Shown in pieces: positions 60,645 through 64,000 of a stretch of DNA of 64,000 nucleotides. The first letter of the stretch is position 1. Each line of letters begins with the position of its first letter. The notes beneath the pieces are model-generated. The model saw only the letters and a list, made by a program, of their open reading frames with translations. It had not been told where the DNA came from and searched no databases. The stretch spans positions 744,001 through 808,000 of the forward strand of contig CAWHEI010000012.1 in the NCBI GenBank assembly GCA_963828415.1. The letters run 5' to 3'. The stretch comes from Sva-07 sp963828415. Its GTDB lineage: Bacteria; Actinomycetota; Acidimicrobiia; Acidimicrobiales; Ilumatobacteraceae. A program made the translations under genes and the position numbers.

Positions 60645-60650
60645 TACCGT
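60645..60650 (+). promoter_or_regulatory. -10-like TACCGT of the SnoaL-like gene, leaderless spacing
   Basis: TANNNT hexamer ending seven bases before ATG 60658. Confidence 0.5.
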
Positions 60651-60657
60651 CGCGGAG

Positions 60658-61053
60658 ATGGACACTCGTGGCGACATCGTGACCACCTACCTGGCGTCAT
60701 TTGCGACCGGGAATGCCGATGCCGTTGCGCGGTGCGTCACCGACGACTTCGTCAACGAGCACTTGAGCGAACTCGGCTCGAGCTGCGAGGGCCGCGACGA
60801 GTACCGCCGACGCTTGCCCGGGTTCCTGGGGACGTTCGTCGGCGCTCGCTACACGGTCGTCGCGCTCGCCGAGGTTTCGTCACCCGACGATCACGACGTC
60901 GTCGTTCGCTACCGGTTCGAGGCGACCCACGAGGCCATGCCGATCTCCATCCCCGGCATCATGTGGTTCACGATTCGCGACGGTCTCATCGCCCGCCGCA
61001 CCGACCTGTGGGACTCGCTCACGTTCCTGCGCCAGACCGGTCAGGCCGACTGA
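60658..61053 (+). CDS. SnoaL-like/NTF2-fold protein
   Basis: 131-residue small alpha-beta barrel of the SnoaL-like family. MDTRGDIVTTYLASFATGNADAVARCVTDDFVNEH is the usual first helix pair and strand, with the pocket-lining residues after it. RYRFEATHEAM and IPGIMWFTIRDGLIARRTDLWDSLTFL are the last strands with the typical WF/RDG turn. Members are polyketide cyclases, isomerases or simply binding proteins; no specific activity can be given. No cofactor motif. Divergent from the beta-propeller gene. Confidence 0.82.
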   Translation: MDTRGDIVTTYLASFATGNADAVARCVTDDFVNEHLSELGSSCEGRDEYRRRLPGFLGTFVGARYTVVALAEVSSPDDHDVVVRYRFEATHEAMPISIPGIMWFTIRDGLIARRTDLWDSLTFLRQTGQAD

Positions 61054-61183
61054 CCCCGACCGGGCGTCGCCTCGGTCACGAAGCGCGATCGTTGCTGCAA
61101 CGCGCGCTGCTCAGCGGAATGAGTCGCGACTGCCGGAACCAGATCCGTCGAGGACTGTGCGTCTCCATGCCCGACCGTCGGAC

Positions 61184-62608
61184 TCAGGGCTCCCAGAGCT
61201 CTGTCGCCGGATGGAACTGGCTCCACGCGAACCAGAACGCCTCGTGCGATGCCAGCGGTTCGCCAGTCACTGCATCGACCGCGCGCAATCCGCCGCCGTC
61301 ATCGACGAGTTCCACGCCGGCGGTCACTACCGCGTCGCCGGCCGCGAGTGCCACTCGAGCAGAGGCGGCAGGGAAGGCGACCGGGGTGCCACCGGCGGTG
61401 ATCACGCCGACCACCAGTTCCTGGACGTCGAGGCGCTCGTCGGCGGGGCCGATCGGGAAGATCGGGCCGTTGTCGTCCCGGCCCTGCAGCGGGTCGAGCG
61501 AATAGCTGCGACCGATGCCGCCGTCCTCGGCGATGATCGCCGTGTCGGGATGCGCCGCCTTCCACGCACCCCAAGTCGTTCGCAACACGGTGGCCTCGTC
61601 GAGCACGAGGCCCTGGTCCTGTAGCGGTCCTGTCACGGCGGCGCCGGTGAACGTGTCGAACACCGACTGCGTGCGCAGGTCGTACATCACCTTGTTCGAA
61701 CGCGACAGCAGGCCGGAGGTACGCAGGACGGGCACTTCGTCGGCTCCGCCGACTGTCACCGCATCGTCGGTGCGATACGCCTGTGCCGATCCGCACAGCG
61801 TGCAGTACGGGATCCCGAAGCGACGCCCGTCGAGCGTGAGGTTGAACATCTCGTGGATCTCGGCGATGTTCTTCGGGATCGCGAGCGCCTCGTCGCCTTC
61901 GACGAGCCCGAACACGATTGCATCGTCGGGATACCAATCGCCGCCCGCGGCGTCGGTGACCGCCGGGTCGTCGAGCGCCGGGATGCAGCCGCGTGCGCAG
62001 CCTTCGGTGTCGCCGAGTTGCCGATCGTCGATCAGCACGCCGCCCCAACTGAGATGGCGCCAGTCGATGTCGGCATCGGCGTCGGAGAAGAACGGCTCCC
62101 ACCGCTCCTCGACCAGCAGGAAGAGATCGGCCTTGTCGAGTCGGTAGTCCGGGTAGTCCGGCGTGTCCCAGGCGATGAGATGGTTCGTGGCGCTGAGCCA
62201 GACGCTTTGTTCGCTGTCGGGATCGTCGGCGATCGACGTGCTCGTCAACGACTCGAAGGCATCGACGAGTTCGTTGCCGTTCTCGCCGGGGCCGAAGAAG
62301 CGCATGAGGTCGGCGACGTACCAGGCGTGACGGGCATCGCCGTGCTCGATGAGATCGGCGAGCGCGCCCTCGTCGACTTCCCCGACGGCCAACTGAGTGT
62401 CGAGGCGATCCATCGCGGCACGAACTTCCGAAGCGTCGGCGACCTCTGCGGGCGGAGCGACGGGAGCCGACGGGTAGCGAAAGACGGGCGGGCGCTCGGT
62501 GACGGCAGTGGTGCTCCCGGTGCCGGCGTCATCGGCGCCTCCCGCGCAAGCCGTGGCGAGCGTCGCGACCACGACGCCGAGGAGGAGTGCGGTCGGTCGT
62601 CGGCGCAT
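61184..62608 (-). CDS. DUF3179 family lipoprotein
   Basis: 474-residue envelope lipoprotein. The signal peptide ends in LATACAGG (lipobox Cys about residue 21). An N-terminal helical region (~45-140) precedes the DUF3179 domain (~160-474) with IPYCTLCGSAQAY (CxxC), LRTSGLLSRSNKVMYD, TQSVFDTFTGAAVTG and the end segment LASHEAFWFAWSQFHP. The CxxC with nearby acidic residues suggests metal or disulfide chemistry. DUF3179 is widespread in marine bacteria and archaea with no known function. ATG 62608 is preceded by TACCCT six bases upstream, although the frame is open further. Divergent from msrB. Confidence 0.88.
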   Translation of the reverse strand: MRRRPTALLLGVVVATLATACAGGADDAGTGSTTAVTERPPVFRYPSAPVAPPAEVADASEVRAAMDRLDTQLAVGEVDEGALADLIEHGDARHAWYVADLMRFFGPGENGNELVDAFESLTSTSIADDPDSEQSVWLSATNHLIAWDTPDYPDYRLDKADLFLLVEERWEPFFSDADADIDWRHLSWGGVLIDDRQLGDTEGCARGCIPALDDPAVTDAAGGDWYPDDAIVFGLVEGDEALAIPKNIAEIHEMFNLTLDGRRFGIPYCTLCGSAQAYRTDDAVTVGGADEVPVLRTSGLLSRSNKVMYDLRTQSVFDTFTGAAVTGPLQDQGLVLDEATVLRTTWGAWKAAHPDTAIIAEDGGIGRSYSLDPLQGRDDNGPIFPIGPADERLDVQELVVGVITAGGTPVAFPAASARVALAAGDAVVTAGVELVDDGGGLRAVDAVTGEPLASHEAFWFAWSQFHPATELWEP

Positions 62609-62614
62609 GTGGTG

Positions 62615-62620
62615 AGGGTA
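62615..62620 (-). promoter_or_regulatory. -10-like TACCCT of the DUF3179 gene, leaderless spacing
   Basis: Minus-strand TANNNT hexamer ending six bases before ATG 62608. Confidence 0.5.
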
Positions 62621-62719
62621 CGAACGCGGTGATTGCGAGGTTCGAACGGCGCTCGGAACATGCTCGAAACTCCGCGAACGGTACGAGTGGCTTCCAGCGT
62701 TTCGGGCATCCTTGGACTC

Positions 62720-63118
62720 ATGGCTGATCGACCGATTCCCACCGACGACGAGTTGCGGCAGCGTCTGACCCCGATGCAGTACGAAGTCACGCAGCGCGCT
62801 GCCACCGAGCGGGCGTTCTCCGGCGAGTACTGGAACGTCGACGACGACGGCACGTACCACTGCATCGTGTGCGACGAGCCGCTGTTCTCGTCCGAGACGA
62901 AGTACGACGCCGGCTGCGGGTGGCCGAGCTTCACCGACCCGCTCGCACAGGAGAAGATCACGCGCAAGGAGGACCGCTCGCACGGGATGCTCCGTGTCGA
63001 GACGGTGTGCGCCAACTGCGGAGCCCACCTCGGCCACGTCTTCCCCGACGGACCCGGCCCCACCGGCGACCGATTCTGCATGAACTCCGCCAGCCTCGAC
63101 CTCAAGCCCGCCGACTGA
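62720..63118 (+). CDS. msrB: peptide-methionine (R)-S-oxide reductase
   Basis: 132-residue MsrB, which reduces methionine-R-sulfoxide in proteins. Zinc Cys pairs are CIVCDEPL and CANCGAHLG, the resolving Cys is in GCGWPSF, and the catalytic Cys is in DRFCMNSASL. YEVTQRAATERAFSGEYW is the typical N-terminal motif. Length fits stand-alone cytosolic MsrB. ATG 62720 is chosen since homologs start just before the PTDDELRQRLTP segment. The stop is covered by the C2 palindrome. Confidence 0.94.
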   Translation: MADRPIPTDDELRQRLTPMQYEVTQRAATERAFSGEYWNVDDDGTYHCIVCDEPLFSSETKYDAGCGWPSFTDPLAQEKITRKEDRSHGMLRVETVCANCGAHLGHVFPDGPGPTGDRFCMNSASLDLKPAD

Positions 63119-63149
63119 TTACATCAGGGGTCAGACCCGCGATGTAATC
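63117..63149. repeat. family C hairpin (copy C2, single unit)
   Basis: One unit of the nested palindrome seen at 40035: GATTACATC...GATGTAATC outer arms with GGGTCaGACCC inside. Its first 33 bases equal the left unit there. It begins inside the msrB stop codon and ends eight bases before the MBL gene's -10 element. Confidence 0.8.
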
Positions 63150-63156
63150 ACCTCGC

Positions 63157-63162
63157 TATGGT
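63157..63162 (+). promoter_or_regulatory. -10-like TATGGT of the MBL gene, decides its start
   Basis: TANNNT hexamer ending seven bases before ATG 63170. The other possible ATG (63158) lies inside the hexamer and is therefore unlikely. Confidence 0.5.
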
Positions 63163-63169
63163 CAGGCGA

Positions 63170-64000
63170 ATGACCGACTGGGGAGCCGACGAGCGACGAT
63201 TGACCGACTCGGTGAGCGTGCTGGTCGGCGACGCGAACGGCGCGTACCCGTCGGGCAACACGTTGTTGGTGCGCGGTGCGGGCGAGTCGGTGCTGATCGA
63301 TCCGTCGGTCACGGTCGTCGCCCGCGGTGGTGCACCGGTCGCCGTCGATGCGGTGATCAACAGCCACAGCCACGAGGACCACATGGCCGGCAACGGTTCG
63401 TTCCCCGACGCACGCCTACACATCCACACCGAGGATCTCCCGGGCGCCCAGTCGATGGAGGGCTTGATGGCGGTGTACGGCCTGACGGGCGCGGCTCGCG
63501 ATGCGTTCGAGCGGGTCATCCTCGACGAGTTCCACTACGTGCCGCGGCCAGACGCGCATGGTTTCAGCGATGGCCACGTGTTCGATCTCGGCGGCGGCGT
63601 GACGGTCGAGGCCGTCCACCTTCCCGGCCACACCCGAGGCCACAGCGGGTTTCGTATCGACGGCGTGTTCTTCCTGTCCGACATCGACCTCACCGGATTC
63701 GGCCCGTACTACGGCGACGTGTGGAGCGACCTGGAGGACTTCGAAGCCAGCCTTGCAAAAGTGCGCGACGAGGACGCGGACTTCTACGTGACGTTCCATC
63801 ACAAAGGGGTGATCGAGGGGCGTGAGACGTTCGTCGAGATGGTCGACGCGTTCACCGCGGTCATCGGGCGACGCCACGAAGCGATGCTCCAGTTTCTCCG
63901 CGAGCCTCACTCGATCGACGACATGCGGGCACACAGGTTCATCTACCGGCCACACGTCGAGATGGCGTTCGTCGAGTCGGTCGAGTCCCGCAGTGCCGAA
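63170..64000 (+). CDS. metallo-beta-lactamase-fold hydrolase, partial at the window end
   Basis: First 277 residues of an MBL-fold metal hydrolase; the frame is still open at base 64000. The metal motif HSHEDHMAG (HxHxDH) is near residue 65, HLPGHTRGHSGF (third His) near 150, and the bridging Asp is in FFLSDIDLTG. The helical C-terminal part (EALLxF-type, EAMLQFLREPHS) recalls the glyoxalase II-like and lactonase-like group with a winged tail. Dinuclear zinc or iron is expected; the substrate is unknown. ATG 63170 was chosen from the TATGGT hexamer; ATG 63158 would add four residues. Confidence 0.85.
   Translation, partial: MTDWGADERRLTDSVSVLVGDANGAYPSGNTLLVRGAGESVLIDPSVTVVARGGAPVAVDAVINSHSHEDHMAGNGSFPDARLHIHTEDLPGAQSMEGLMAVYGLTGAARDAFERVILDEFHYVPRPDAHGFSDGHVFDLGGGVTVEAVHLPGHTRGHSGFRIDGVFFLSDIDLTGFGPYYGDVWSDLEDFEASLAKVRDEDADFYVTFHHKGVIEGRETFVEMVDAFTAVIGRRHEAMLQFLREPHSIDDMRAHRFIYRPHVEMAFVESVESRSAE

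Noticed and set aside
62636..62650. T-loop-like GGTTCGAAC suggesting a tRNA
   Set aside because: No acceptor stem, anticodon arm or D-arm can be drawn around it.

Overview
The window is a 64 kb piece of a high-GC, gene-dense bacterial chromosome. The protein set points to a free-living aerobic actinobacterium, and the best guess is class Acidimicrobiia, near Ilumatobacter. That placement is inference from protein flavour: DUF3097, a mycothiol-type MDMPI/DinB protein, an MprAB-like two-component pair, PcrA with the actinobacterial tail and a P450 with a 3Fe-4S ferredoxin. There are no rRNA or tRNA genes, no CRISPR array, no prophage and no transposase. Every gap between genes is shorter than 300 bases, and most gaps hold an inverted repeat.

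Layout. 1-10 kb: the C-terminal part of a membrane pyrophosphatase, DUF3097, an SDR, two lipoproteins (DUF4349, META), an SCP2-like protein, an Fpg/Nei-type glycosylase, deoD, a GAP-family membrane protein, a DHFR-fold reductase and a malate dehydrogenase broken by a 1-base frameshift. 10-21 kb: two tandem paralogous acyltransferase-3/SGNH membrane proteins, metF, a DUF805 protein, purH, a proline-tailed membrane protein, sucD-sucC and a stand-alone B12-binding protein. 21-26 kb: a flavodoxin and a metal-handling block (CDF exporter, CopC-CopD fusion, YcnI/DUF1775, DUF305). 26-35 kb: a thioesterase, pcrA carrying an in-frame intein, a pterin dehydratase, an EF-G-like GTPase and an ABC-F ATPase. 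35-45 kb: a phytoene-desaturase-like flavoprotein in one operon with an MprAB-like system, a paired crcB fluoride channel, a ferredoxin-P450 operon, yaaA, an MFS transporter and a solitary SPPY-type DNA methyltransferase. 45-64 kb: two SDRs, dxs, a double GNAT, a crotonase, an inositol-phosphatase-family enzyme, a PLP enzyme of the cystathionine synthase/lyase family, a NifU/NfuA-like protein, a second CDF, an EamA transporter, surE, a beta-propeller protein, a DUF3179 lipoprotein, msrB and a metallo-beta-lactamase-fold protein that runs off the end.

How it works together. The housekeeping load is central carbon (mdh, sucCD, a B12-binding protein), one-carbon/purine/isoprenoid synthesis (metF, purH, deoD, dxs), repair (PcrA, Fpg/Nei-like, MsrB, YaaA) and envelope or metal homeostasis. 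Two features repeat across the window. At least 15 genes have a TANNNT hexamer exactly 6-7 bases before the start codon, which predicts leaderless mRNAs. Several families of long intergenic palindromes recur (A: GTTTGCGTTGCA arms; B: CTCGTGAACAA arms; C: nested ATTACATC hairpins), together with an ~80 bp dispersed direct repeat. The best single curiosities are the PcrA intein with a GIY-YIG/T5orf172-like insert, a PHO-box-like repeat in front of surE, an operator-like palindrome over the CDF start, a CxxHxxC ferredoxin paired with a P450, and the orphan methyltransferase.
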